A stretch of DNA of 64,000 nucleotides from Diadema setosum (lineage: Eukaryota; Echinodermata; Echinoidea; Diadematoida; Diadematidae). Within the stretch, counting starts at the first letter, position 1. Each line of letters begins with the position of its first letter. Below, piece by piece: positions 47,270 through 59,300 of the stretch. The notes under the pieces were generated by a model. That model did not search any database. It had not been told where the DNA came from and was given only the letters and a program-made list of their open reading frames with translations. The stretch is from NCBI RefSeq assembly GCF_964275005.1, contig NC_092697.1, forward strand, positions 12,569,327-12,633,326, given 5' to 3'. Made by a program: the position numbers and the translations under genes.

Positions 47270-48060
47270 CTAATCATTTTTTTTTTCATTTTATTTATTT
47301 TCATTTATTTTCACATTAAAAACAACAATCAATATACAGTTGTAGTTGTAGTCCGTAGTATAAACATAATCATTGTGGACCTTTCAGGCTTGTTGGGAAT
47401 AGCCCCGAAGTAAATACAAGACTTTCTCAACTTAAAATGTACGGGTACAAAATATATAGAACACAAATGGTATACAATCAAATCAGGCTGAAGAAGGAAA
47501 AGAGTAAAATACTGGTAGAATATACAAAACTATTTGTTGCTGTTAAATACGGAATATTAATGTGCGTAAGTTGTTTCTGAACTGCTGCAATGATTTGCAG
47601 TTTTTCAGTTAATTTGGTAAACAAAATAGGACGTGTACCTTGATAAAAAAAAAATGTTGACTTGGCTAATTCGGTTCGGTAGAGGGGAGGATAAAAATTT
47701 TGTTGGTTTCTTGCATTATAAGAATGAATACTGCTGTTGAGATGAAAACATTGTTGTAAGGGGGCTGGTGGATAATGCGCAAAATAAATACTGTTGCATA
47801 AAAATTCCTGTTTGGAAGCAGACTATAATATATTGAATTGGTAATATCTTCATTGTTTTTTTTTAATAATGCACAGGTTTGCGACGAGTAATGTGAGTGG
47901 GTTATAATACTAATAGCTTTCTTGTGCAACAAAATAAATGAATACGCATTTCACCTTCTTGTTAGTTGAATGGCCCCAGACGAGAGTATAACTCAAATGA
48001 GATGAAATAAAAGAATGAGATAACAATTTCAATTTCACAATCATCACCATAATATCACCA
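47270..48060 (-). mobile_element. Decayed non-LTR retrotransposon 3' end (LINE)
   Basis: On the minus strand, pieces of a reverse-transcriptase C terminus are legible through stops and frameshifts: SYTLVWGHSTNKKVK near 47970-48010 (compare WG....N...I in LINE RTs) and SHYSSQTCALLKK near 47860-47900. The 3' end is a simple-repeat tail of AAATAAATGA type at about 47275-47315, as in L2/CR1-like elements. No intact domain. Confidence 0.5.
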
Positions 48061-48593
48061 CCGCCACGTCCACCATTAACACTCACAATCATGATATCAT
48101 CGAGTCATCACCCCCAACAATGAAACATCGACTGTCCTGTATACAATCCCGCCTATAAATTCATCACATATCGGGCTGGCCATGCATTCCTTCACAAACA
48201 AATTACGAATGTAACGAGACATTTTTCCCCCACACAATATAGATCGAAGTGCATGTATGACAATGAGTCAGACGAAAGACTAAGAAAAAAAAATCTTAAT
48301 GAATTGTTAAGTTGTTTCACTGCGCGAAAGTGAGATTTCCACTTAGACAGCAAAATCATACAGTCTGTCCTGAGAAGTTTTTGAATCATATTTGTTCTCT
48401 TTTACGAGAGTTTTTGTTGTTGTTTTTCATTCGAGGAAGGGGGGCTTATTGCAAAATTTGAAAACAAAAATAGGAACCACTGCCAATTTCATACATGGAG
48501 AATGCAGTGATATGCTACCTGAATTCAAAGGCACGAAATACGCGCGCGTCTTTATCCTCCATTGTGTCACGGGCTGCAGTCCCCCACTCCCAC

Positions 48594-48694
48594 CCCCCCC
48601 CCCTTCTTTACACACACAAACACACACACGCGCGCGCGCACACACACACAGACAGACACACACACACACACACACACACACTGTCACACACACA
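48594..48694. repeat. CA/CG-type microsatellite
   Basis: Dinucleotide run, mostly CA with CG and GACA variants (cacacacacgcgcgcgcgcac), after a C-run at 48592-48603. Confidence 0.95.
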
Positions 48695-48837
48695 TTCTCG
48701 TAAGATGCCTCAGCCGGAGATATGGTTTGTTCAAAGTAACAGCGGGCTGCAATTCCATTACTTTTGTTGTTTAAAAAAGAAAAGAAAAAAAAGATTGACT
48801 ATATTGAAATTGGAAACCATAGAAAAAGACACTTTAA

Positions 48838-49177
48838 GGCCCCAAAGGGATGGGATAGTTTTGGCTGAGGTGGGATTCAGATTATAACTTTTTGCGAGGT
48901 ATATTATTGTTAGAAAGCACTTATGAATGAAGAGAATATCATTCTATAAGGAGTTCAAAGTTTGATGAGAATCGGTTTTGAAATGGCCACAGATTTCCCC
49001 AAAAGATGGGTCCCACCTTCTATTAGGATCTATTTATTTTTGGATATCTCAGGAATTACACAAGTAATTTCATCAATATCCTTGAAGTCCTTTTAGAATA
49101 TTATTGTATGCTCATTAATATCTTTTTCATAAGTGATTACTATCTCGCCCCACTTCGACCAAACCTATACCATCCCC
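48838..49177. mobile_element. TTAA-bounded MITE, family E (340 bp)
   Basis: TTAA at 48834-48837 and 49178-49181. The left end is GGCCCCAAAGGGATGGGATA; the right, read inverted, GGGGATGGTATAGGTTTGG. The arms continue as GGCTGAGGTGGGA and GTCGAAGTGGGG. No coding. Confidence 0.7.
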
Positions 49178-49212
49178 TTAAATTCAGCTTAGTATAAGTA
49201 AAAAAAAAAATC

Positions 49213-49490
49213 AGGCTGCATGTATAAGTGAACAGTTTGTTTGCAAAAACCGATAAGTCCATATTTGTCAAATGGAGATATTTGCGATTAAAGGTCAAGA
49301 AAAATACAGAGAATAATAAGAAAGTTTTTGCTTCTTTTGACCATAACTTCAAAAATATACCTTTATATGTAGTGACCAATATATCATTTAAAAGGTTTTA
49401 TTTTGTACTTTATGACAGAGGCCGTACTTCAAAATCTTCGAAAATGGACTTATCGGTTTTTGCAAACAAACTCTTCAAGTGTATAGGTGC
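49213..49490. repeat. Foldback repeat (about 278 bp)
   Basis: Inverted arms of about 45 bp: GTTTGTTTGCAAAAACCGAT with AAGTCCATATTTG on the left, and CGAAAATGGACTTATCGG with TTTTTGCAAACAAAC on the right. It could form a strong hairpin. A target duplication is not evident. Confidence 0.65.
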
Positions 49491-49721
49491 ATACACAACA
49501 ATCCAGAGTCGGGGATAGGGCCTACGTGTACAACTTTTCAAATTCCCCCGTTCAGTTTGAAAAGTGTGAAAAACTATCCAGATCCTGAATACTAGAGTAT
49601 GCAGAACGGCCATGCGAGAGGGCGCTTTTTCATTCTGAACAAACGGGCGATTATATGCCCGATGTGGAATATATCCCTGGTTATAATATGGCGTGAAACA
49701 CTACAATATCCCCGATTTAAG

Positions 49722-49722
<1 letters not shown>

Positions 49723-49759
<37 letters not shown>

Positions 49760-49785
49760 CACACACACACATACACTCACAAATT
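49723..49785. repeat. CA microsatellite
   Basis: CA run with a CG interruption, followed by a shorter CA run at 49810-49822. Confidence 0.95.
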
Positions 49786-50359
49786 TGCACTTAAAAAAAA
49801 AGAAAACAAAACACACACACACAAAAAAAACGTTCCGTGCCCCTCTGCATACCAAAAATTGCATCATACCTTTCCCCAGTCTCCTAAAAACGGACCAGAA
49901 TGACAACTTCCTAATTTTCATTCCAACCCATCAAGTCCTTGGAGAATTAGATGTTGGAACTATCATCTTGCTATCTCTATATTAAAAATTCTTAATTTTA
50001 TTACATAAATAGTATATACATCAGATGGAACTTGGAAAACTAATGCATTGACTCTGTACAAAATCAGAACAACAACAAAAAACAACAACAACAACAAAAA
50101 ACAACAACAATAACACACAACTGTCCATTAAACAAAATAAAAACGCAAATTTTTGCTTGCCAATTTATGGATGTCACAGATAGAACAATTAGTTTATAAG
50201 AAGATCCGAAAATTAAATAAGGCTTGTTATCCAAACATTCATTATTCCCAATGCTGTGTAATCCAAAAATGAAAAAAAAAAAAAATCGCTATTGTGAAGG
50301 TCCATTAATCTGAAAACATTATATTATAGGGTTTGTAACTATTCTACGGACTCTTTAGT

Positions 50360-50560
50360 AAGCACATATTCTAATTTTCAGATTGACAAACCTTGTTCCA
50401 CTTACGAACTAATGAACCTTATTTCATTTTTGGATTACTGAACCATCATGATTACAAACCTCATTTCATTTTCAGATTAACAAACTTTCGGAACAGTGTC
50501 AAAAAGTTAATATTCGGATTAACCAACCCTATTGCATTTTTTGGATTAACGTACATCTAG
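50360..50560. repeat. Degenerate tandem repeat
   Basis: About four imperfect units of the type CAAACCTTATTTCATTTT-GGATTA (for example near 50380, 50430, 50465 and 50525), each with a TTTTTGGATTA or TTTCAGATTA core. The period varies between 40 and 60 bp. Confidence 0.45.
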
Positions 50561-52336
50561 GTAAAAGGAATTCGTGTGTTCTTGCACCAGGCAATAAAGC
50601 AGCTTTTTGACAATTCTTGCACCACAACCAAGAACAATTGTGAAGAAACAAGGATTTCAAATAAGAGATAAACTTCCACTCTACCTTATGACACTTGCAA
50701 AAAAAAAAAAAAAAATGGTAACAGCCCTTAACCCGTTTTTCTTTGTGGGAGCAACTGATCGGGAACCTGGTTTACCAGGTTCCCAAAATGAAGACAAGGG
50801 TGCCTGCTTCAGTGGCCTAAATTCATGTTTCTTTGTGTTAAAATGCTAAGAAAAGTGGGTTTGATAAAAAGATCAGAGTTTATTCTATCAGGATTTGTTC
50901 TCCTGCTGTTTAAAAAAAAAGGGGGGGGGGGGTTTACAGTGTTATGTACCTTTTCCTGATTTAGTTTTTTGCTTGTTCTGCTGTAAACTCGTACATAATG
51001 ATCAAGACTGAGATCAGTTAGAAATGCGGATTAGCTGACCCCAGTCACCTCATTCAGGTACCTGGTTTTGTGTAGAACAAAAGATTCTGAGAGCTCATCA
51101 CGCTCTATTCATACCTCGCACCCGATCGATATTTCCATTGTTCACGGGCACATGTAGTTGACCGTAGAAAGGGGGACACAATGAACCGCTTGACTGCCTT
51201 CACACAGCTGGATTACCAACCTGTGTGCCTCTCTGTCGACGGGCGAAAAGAATCTTGTTTGGGGGCATTAAAGGCACTCAGAGAATTGCGGAAGGAACGG
51301 GTTAAGATACAGCACAAAGCTAGGGAAATGATTATCAACAATCATTTTTTTTTTTCTTTCTTTTGTTGCTGTGCTCACAAAAATGTTTTCACCTGGAACT
51401 ACAAATCAGACAATTTGATGCAAAGACACAAGTGCCTGTTTTTCACCTTATCTTAGCACGGATTTTTTTTTTTTTTTTTTTTCATGGAAAATCGCAGGTA
51501 GATCACAGAGTGACATTTGAGGCTAAGATATCATCACTTCACTTAATTTCCATGTGGTTGCACTTAATTAATTAGTTTCATGATGTTGGGAACTTTTTGA
51601 ATATCATTTATAACCTTCCTTCATTTACATCATGCCCAATTTTATGTCAAATAATTTGCATACATAGGGGACTCACACAAGATCCAATATAGATTTCACA
51701 ATAACATACAAATCTGCACCGAGATCAATTCATACTCACAAAATGTATATATACATATATACATATACATATATGTACATTTATACATATATTTTAATGG
51801 TCCATAGGGCAAATATACGTCTGAAAACAATTCACTCCAAAGGGGAAGTTTTTGATTCCCCTTATAAGGTTTTGAAAATGCTTTTCAATGCCTTATCAGT
51901 GATCTTAGGTCGAAGGACTACTCCACAGTAGGACACAGATGGCGTAGTGTGTGTAGATTGAGGACTGTACCATCAATACAATCTAGGGGAGATTGCCAGC
52001 AATGCAAAAAATAAAACATTAAAAAAAAGAAAATGGGTGTATGTATTAGATGTGCATAGAAAATGGATAATTGGGGGAATGTTGGTATATCTGCATTTTC
52101 TCAAAAAAAGTTGTACATGTATTTTCTCATAAACATCCAGAATTTAGTGGTATTAGATGCATTTTGGGCTCCTGTCAATTCAATGCTTCACTGAGCCCAT
52201 ATTAACACATAATTTTTCAAAAAAAAAGAGGCAATATTTGCATTTTTTATGAATATTATGCTTTTTATCAAAATTCCCCCAATCATCTACTTCGCATTTC
52301 CTCTTATGGCTGGAAATAGCATTGTACATACATCTG

Positions 52337-52354
52337 TATATATATATATATATA

Positions 52355-52423
<69 letters not shown>

Positions 52424-52434
52424 CATATATAATA
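52337..52434. repeat. TA microsatellite
   Basis: TA dinucleotide run with one AAATAA break. A CA run follows at 52499-52531. Confidence 0.95.
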
Positions 52435-52496
52435 TAGATTACATACTTCCTGAAGCTTTACAAGTTACTACATGTAATAAATATATGCTTGTTTCC

Positions 52497-52532
<36 letters not shown>

Positions 52533-52940
52533 CATTCATGAATTAAGCTAGTGGCAACTTCATCAGAACTCATGCATTTTAATACACACTTGTACTCGTC
52601 ACACACTCACCAGAACTCTTCATCAAGATGACACGTGTACACTTAGCAAAACATGAAGACATTCTGGAATTTGAATATGACTCACAGCATATACATTACT
52701 TTTCTTTTGTTTTTTGTTTTAATATTCTCAGGTATCTTAGTATTTACATGAACAATTACTCCACTTTCGTCATTTGCAGACCTTCTGAACAGTGTGATGT
52801 GGCAAACAAAGACGACTGTTTCTGTAACAACTTTTCAGTCCCATAAGTCATTGTAAGAAAATGCACACTTAATTTTGAAAAGTTTCTCAGTACATTGTAA
52901 GAATAAACATATTTGAGTCTCCAGTAACTTACCACAATAA

Positions 52941-52946
52941 TTTATT
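52941..52946 (-). terminator. Probable NDUFA7 polyadenylation signal
   Basis: The minus strand reads AATAAA here, about 320 nt after the NDUFA7 stop codon. It is the nearest canonical signal I see. The cleavage site is inferred to lie 10-30 nt further left. Confidence 0.45.
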
Positions 52947-53266
52947 ACTGCTGAGTATCCATAAAGGAAAAAAAAAAGCCCTTCTCATCTGCTCTGAGGC
53001 AATGTTATCCATACGTGATTTCCCACAATCATTTAGGGTTATACTGGCGTACCGGTTGGTTCATCTCAAACTTTGGTAGGCGTGATATTTATCAAGTAAA
53101 CTTATCCCGTTTCCTTTAAAATTATCAAATCTCTAGTGACTTTGTACAGGACAGATGAGGTTCCTGCACAGAAATGAACTGATTGCCACATGAAAAAAAT
53201 CTGTTCAAACAAGTATTTTGGTTTTAAAATAAGACATCTCTTCTTCATAAGTTGTTGTTTTGTTGA

Positions 53267-53360
53267 TCATAAGTATGGTTCATCAGTAGAGAGTTTCATT
53301 TCCGGAGGAGGCAATCCAGGTGTTACTGGCTTCTTGACAGGTGTTCCAACAGCTGTTTCC
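53267..53360 (-). CDS. NDUFA7: NDUFA7 exon 4 (with stop)
   Basis: Ninety-four nt: completes glycine, then [20 protein letters not shown] and [10 protein letters not shown], stop TGA at 53267-53269. The acceptor is tctttttcag. The C-terminal SxDxPYL ending is conserved in the family. Confidence 0.94.
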
Positions 53361-56300
53361 CTGAAAAAGAAAAAGAAACAAAAAATCAAATACAAAACAA
53401 AATGCATCATCGTGACTCTGCTGACTTTTACAGTATGCATAAATGAGATCAGTGAATATTGATGCAAATACTTTCAAGGATGCATGTAATAAGCTTGTGA
53501 AGAAGGTTTCCTAATACAGTGGACTCCCGTTATAACGAAGTCCTTGGGACCTCCAGTTTTCTTTCGTTATATTGAAATTTCGTTATAACCGAACAAATTA
53601 ACAATAGAAATACATAGAGTGGATAATGTTGCGGCCTGAATTTTTACTACATTGTAACCGGAATTTCATTATAACCGTGTTCGTTATAACGGGAGTGCAC
53701 TGTAAACAAGAAATAAGTCTTGTGTTCACAAATGGTGTCAATCTAAATGGCACATGCCTGGCCAGATGATGATAATAATAATGATAATAATAATAATAAT
53801 AATAACTAGACTCGGAATTTGTCAAGACTGACAAATTAGGTGATCCGATCTTTTTGGAAATCAATATTTGAGTCCTGATCCCAAAAGGCATGACCATACA
53901 GTTTTCATCTGAGATTAGGGACATTGGTCGTGGTATGTTTGGATTCTCATTTAGAAAAGGGAGTCAGACCTGCCATCTTTGATAAGTTTGATTTCAACCA
54001 AGTTTTTTGACGTGATCTCGGCGTCGTATGAAATAACACATGAGATAACACGTCATAACGAAGATAAAGAAAGAAGTACATTATGACCTTTGACCCCGAT
54101 CTGCACAGATAAGATAGCATCTGAGCAAAAAGTGGTTATTTTGTGAAATGATCCTTGTAACACGGTCTTTACGTGTGCAAAATATGGGGAAGATATAACA
54201 TGTATTCACCAAGATACAGGATGAAACATTTATGACCTTTGACCCTAATTTACATACCCAAGATGGTGTCTGATCAAGTAGTTGTTATTTTATGAAATAA
54301 TGTACGTGACATGAGCTAAACATGTGCAAAATATGGGGATGATAGGGGCTGTTTTTCTTGAGTTATTGCAAAGAAAGTTGCAGAGAGAAAGAAATATCTC
54401 AATACATCGAAGATAAGTTTGATTTCAACCAAGTTTTTTGACGTGATCTCGGCGTCGTATGAAAAACTGGAGAAACATTGACGATAGCCCAAAGTCTCAG
54501 CTACAACATATTAAAATCTGGGAGAAATTCACAGAAGAGTAAGTGAGCTAGTGCTCGATAAAGACCGTCATGTCAATTTTCATTTCCAGAAAAATTCCCT
54601 CCCATAGAGATAACACGTAAACTGGTTAAATTTGACATGGTTACATTATATCCATTTTAACGAGGTGAAGACATCATCCGATTAAAACTTTGATAAATAA
54701 AACTTAAAGAGTGTTAATTTGGCTACAACATACTAAAATCTGGAAGAAATTCACCAAAGGGTAAGTGAGCTTGTCGTCGATAAAGACAATCATGTCAATT
54801 TTCACATCTAGAAAAATTCCCTCCCATAGAGATAACAAGTCATAACGAAGATACAGGAAGAAGTACATATGACCTTTGACCCCACTTTGCACAGACAAGA
54901 TGGCATCTGAGCAAAAAGTGGTTATTTTGTGAAATGATCCTTGTAACATGGTCTTTACGTGTGCAAAATATGGTAAAGATAAGACATGTATTCACCAAGA
55001 TACAGGATAAAACATTTATGACCTTTGACCCTAATTTACATACCCAAGATGGTGTCCGATCAAGTAATTGTTATTTTGTGAAATAATGTACGTGACATGA
55101 ACTAAACATGTGCAAAATATGGTGGTGATAGGGTATGTTTTTCTTGAGTTATTGCAAAGAAAGTTGAAAAAACAAAGACATATTTCAATACATCGAAGAT
55201 AAGCTTTAATTTCAACCAAGTTTTTGGACGTGATGCCGACTCCGTATAAAAAAACGAAGGGCACATACCCGATAGCCCAAAGTCTCAGCTACAACATACT
55301 AAAATCTGGGAGAAATTCACCGAAGCGCAAGTGAGCTAGTGCTCGATAAAGATAGTCATGTCAGTTTTCATTTCCAGAAAAACTGCACTCCCATAGAGAT
55401 AACACGTAAACTGGTCAAATTTGACAAGGTTACTTTCAATCCATTTTTACGAGGTGATGCCGACATCCAATCAAAATGTTGTTATCACATTAATGAAAGA
55501 GTATTTAATAAGCTACATCATACTGAAATCTGGGTGAAAATTGGCAAAGGATTAGTGCGATACGCTCGAGTGAACTTGAAAATTGATGACGTCATTTTGA
55601 AAATTTACTTTTTTAGTTTTATTAAGAAATTTGATATCTTTTATTCATTTTTTCAGCATCGCCAACCCATGAAATGACATGTACAACTCATCAGCTTTCA
55701 GAATATAAAAAGAAAATGGGGGGTCACCGTCCATTCTGACGAGTAATATCGGATTTAAAATTGGCAGTTTTTTGGCATTGTTGCACTGTATATCGCCATT
55801 GACGCGCGCGCGGAATTTCAACTTTGACGGGCCCGTATGACGTCACATTGAGTCGGATTGACTTGAAACTTGGTAGAAATATTCCTTGACATTTCAGGCA
55901 TCCGATAAACGTAAAAAAACGGTAAATTTCTGTTGCATATGAGCTATGCATGCGTATATGTGCGCGCGCGTACGCGTCCGTCCGATTTTTTCAATTTTTC
56001 AAAAAATGCTCCAAATGGTCTGATACGTGTGCAAAAAAAATTTGAGCTCGATTTGAGCATACAAATATTTCAACGCGCGCGTACGCGCGCGTTTTAAGAG
56101 AAAATATGAATTTTGAGAATATGAGTAGAATGCGCATAACTTGAAATATATGTGACGTAAATTTCATTGAAAAAGTCCATTCCATTGAGGAGATATGATT
56201 GAGAATGTGTTTTCATATAATGACGTCATAGTGACGTCACGGTCGACTGATCACTATGATTTTATTTGACCCGTTGTCTTTGGGACATGATACATATATG

Positions 56301-59300
56301 GTATAAGTTTGAAATTGATAGGAAGAACACTTTTTGAGCTAATCGATACACAACTTTTGTCCAGAAATAAAGAAAGAAGAAGAAGAAGAAGAACCACCAA
56401 CAAAGAATCCGTACAGATACAGAAGGTGATCCGAGAGGATACTCGGATCACCTAACAAAAACAACAACAATAATATGGTCTTATTTATCCAGGGTAGCCT
56501 CTTCAGTGTTGCCACTGCTCTACCAGAGGGTCCTGACATTATTACATTACCCTAGCATAGACAGGTACCCATTTAATACACCTTAGTCAAGAGGGACATG
56601 GTGGGTAAAAACATCTTGTCCAAGGAAGTATGCACTGGGCGGGAATCAAACTCAGGTCCTCCAATTGGGAGTGGGGAGTCTTATCCACTACGCCAAAGCG
56701 CCCTCACACATCGACGTTCTTGTGAGGATGAAACTAATCGCACACTCTTCACTCTTACCCCTCTTCTGCCTGAGGAGCTGGCAGCCTCTGAGTGGTGGAG
56801 AACACTTGCGTTGGAGGAAATGTCTCCCTCCGCCCATCCCTTGTGCAGTAGTAATTAGCTGCTAGTTTGTGGGATGGTCCATCAGGAAGGATAGGGTCTG
56901 GCTGGGTTCTGGAGAAACAGGGTACATAAAATAAGTATAACAGTTACATGCAGAAAATAAATCAATGGGAAGAAAAATGCCATGTCATAAAAGAAGCCTA
57001 ACAAACATAGCCCATACATGTTGCAATTGTATTTTCAAATATGATCACAAGAATGAAGTGAATTATCAAAAGAACACTGGTTTGTCAAACAATCCTTTGG
57101 GCACACTGTTGATAATCAATTTTTCTGTTTCCTCATTACGAAAGTCTTTTTGAATAAGTTATGAAAGAATCCCACTGTAAAAAACAGTATCTTGTGGGAA
57201 TAAATTCTATTACTTGCACTGCAATTTCTTCACCAAAATGTACAATAAACTACGTTAAATATAATTGAACTTGACTCATTGACAATGTAGTCATATTCCT
57301 GTAACTCACCGTGGAGACTGTCCATATGCATAGCGATTGTTTAGTTTTGCTTGTAAGTCTCTCTGTAGGCAAAGGGGAAATAGAATGCAAGGATAATATT
57401 CACGTAAGGCCAGACAAAACAGAGTTGCACTTGCAGTGAAATGAGATTTCACTGAAAGAAATAGAATTGGGCATTTCCACACACAGCATAAGGGCACATT
57501 TCAGGGATGTTGCTTTATTTTCTGTTTCCAATGTGCACTACCCCCAATACAATACAATACCGGTACAATTTTTTATTTTTTTTTTATTTTTTTTTTATTT
57601 TTTTAGAACAGTTGTTTGAGAATAACTTTGCCCCAAACAACAAAGTTGCTTCAAAGAGGCGATTAGAATTTTTGCCAAAATGAAAAATTTAGGGTGAATG
57701 TATGTATTCCAAACGCTGGACAGTATGTAACAAGGTAGGATAGGAAGGTCAAAATAATTATGTCCATTGAAAATTTGTTGTTTTTCAGCTGAATGGCCTA
57801 ATATTGATTAGAAAAGAAAACTACACTAATCTATAGTAACACTCAAATTCTGTTGAACACTGTATTTTATATCATTTCTAGACTTAAAATAGCGGTGAAT
57901 AATGCACTTGTCAATGTAATGACGCACCCCACTACCCCCGGACATGGGTGCGTCATGGTCATTTTTTGACTGACCACATGGGGTTTTTGACGGACACCAC
58001 AGTCACTTTTTTGACGGACAAAATGCTGCAAGTGACGAACACCACAGTCACTTTTTTGACGGACAACACGTTGAAAGTGACGAACACCACAGTCACTTTT
58101 TTGACGGACATCCTCGGTACATTTGACGCACCCCCGAAAATACTGAAACGATTTTTGCATACGTTTTATTCAAGCAATTTCATTTTCTTTTGGTTCGTAA
58201 ACATAATTTGTCAAAGTTTCGGCAAGTTTTCCTTACCCTGGCCCTGTGAGCACCGTACCGTCATTCACCATACATCACGCTGCTGCATGCTACGATACTA
58301 AGTATTCCGTACATTTGTAGTGTGTATTCTGTGCATGCAATCCACATGACAATCACAATCAGTGTGCAGATGCGCTGTGTGTGCGCGGCCATTGCTAGTC
58401 CGGTGGATGCATACTGCAGCGCAGTGTCGCGCGTCTCGTCGGGCTTATCCCGCGAGCAGAAAATGGCATGCGACAGGCAGTTTCTTCTGCTGCCGCTTCT
58501 TTTACTGTCAAAAATTTGCCTTTGTCACCACAGAACATTATTTAGAAAATGTGAGGAGAAAGGGTGGCTTTTAAATTATTTGTTTGCCAGATTCTGGCAA
58601 GCATTTTCCCCTCTTATTCCAAAACGCTTCCCGACTTTCACTTGCCGCGGGAAAACGCTCACTGTAATTTCACTCGCGGTACGTGTATACGGTACTGGTA
58701 GCGTGCAAAAATGCGTGCAGTTTTCCATAGCAAGTGACGCACCCCTCGGTTCAGAATAATGCGTGTTATTTTCCATAGCCAAGTGACGTACCATGACGCA
58801 CCCCTCGGTCAAAAATTTGACCGACAATGATGGGATTTTGACGCACCCCTCGGTCAAAAATTTGACGGACAAAGCTGGTAAAATGACGAACACCTGGGTC
58901 ACAAATTTGACGGACCAAACGAGGAAATGACGCACCCATGTCCGGGGGTAGTGGGGTGAGTCATTACATTGACAAGTGCATAACCCTGGACAGACAAAGA
59001 TACGATTATGAGTATATGATCATGCCACTGTATTGACACCATACATGTACCTCACAATCAAGTAAAGAAAAGCTCTACAAGACACTGACTAGTCCGGCCT
59101 CTTGTATGCAACGTCAGCCTGGGCTGGGTCGGGACCCTTTCACCTCCAAAAACATCAAAGAGCTTGAACGAGTCCAAAATGCTGCAGCCAGGTTCACCAC
59201 ATCAACTTATGCTTATGGCAAGGACACAAGTGTCTCAGCGCGCAGCGCTTAAGGACTCCCTTGAATGGTCGCCACTTCAAGAGAGACGACGGGCAAATAG

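Larger units (their letters stand above)
46507..53266. other. Intergenic DNA between PNKP and NDUFA7 (6.8 kb)
   Basis: The PNKP promoter side (46507-46760) is CpG-containing. Further right are the MITE at 46763, a LINE 3' end (47270-48060), a family E MITE (48838-49177), a foldback at 49213-49490, CA and TA microsatellites and a degenerate tandem repeat (50360-50560). Frames such as 51181-51456 look like chance. I recognise no gene. Confidence 0.5.

Noticed and set aside
48400..48900. Protein-like frames over the CA-rich DNA near 48600
   Set aside because: Products are histidine/threonine repeats from a microsatellite.
55339..55677. 112-codon open frame on the plus strand
   Set aside because: Within the composite repeat; nearby copies of the same words are full of stops.
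58322..58759. 145-codon open frame on the plus strand
   Set aside because: Lies inside the 57903-58980 transposon; no transposase or other motif could be read.
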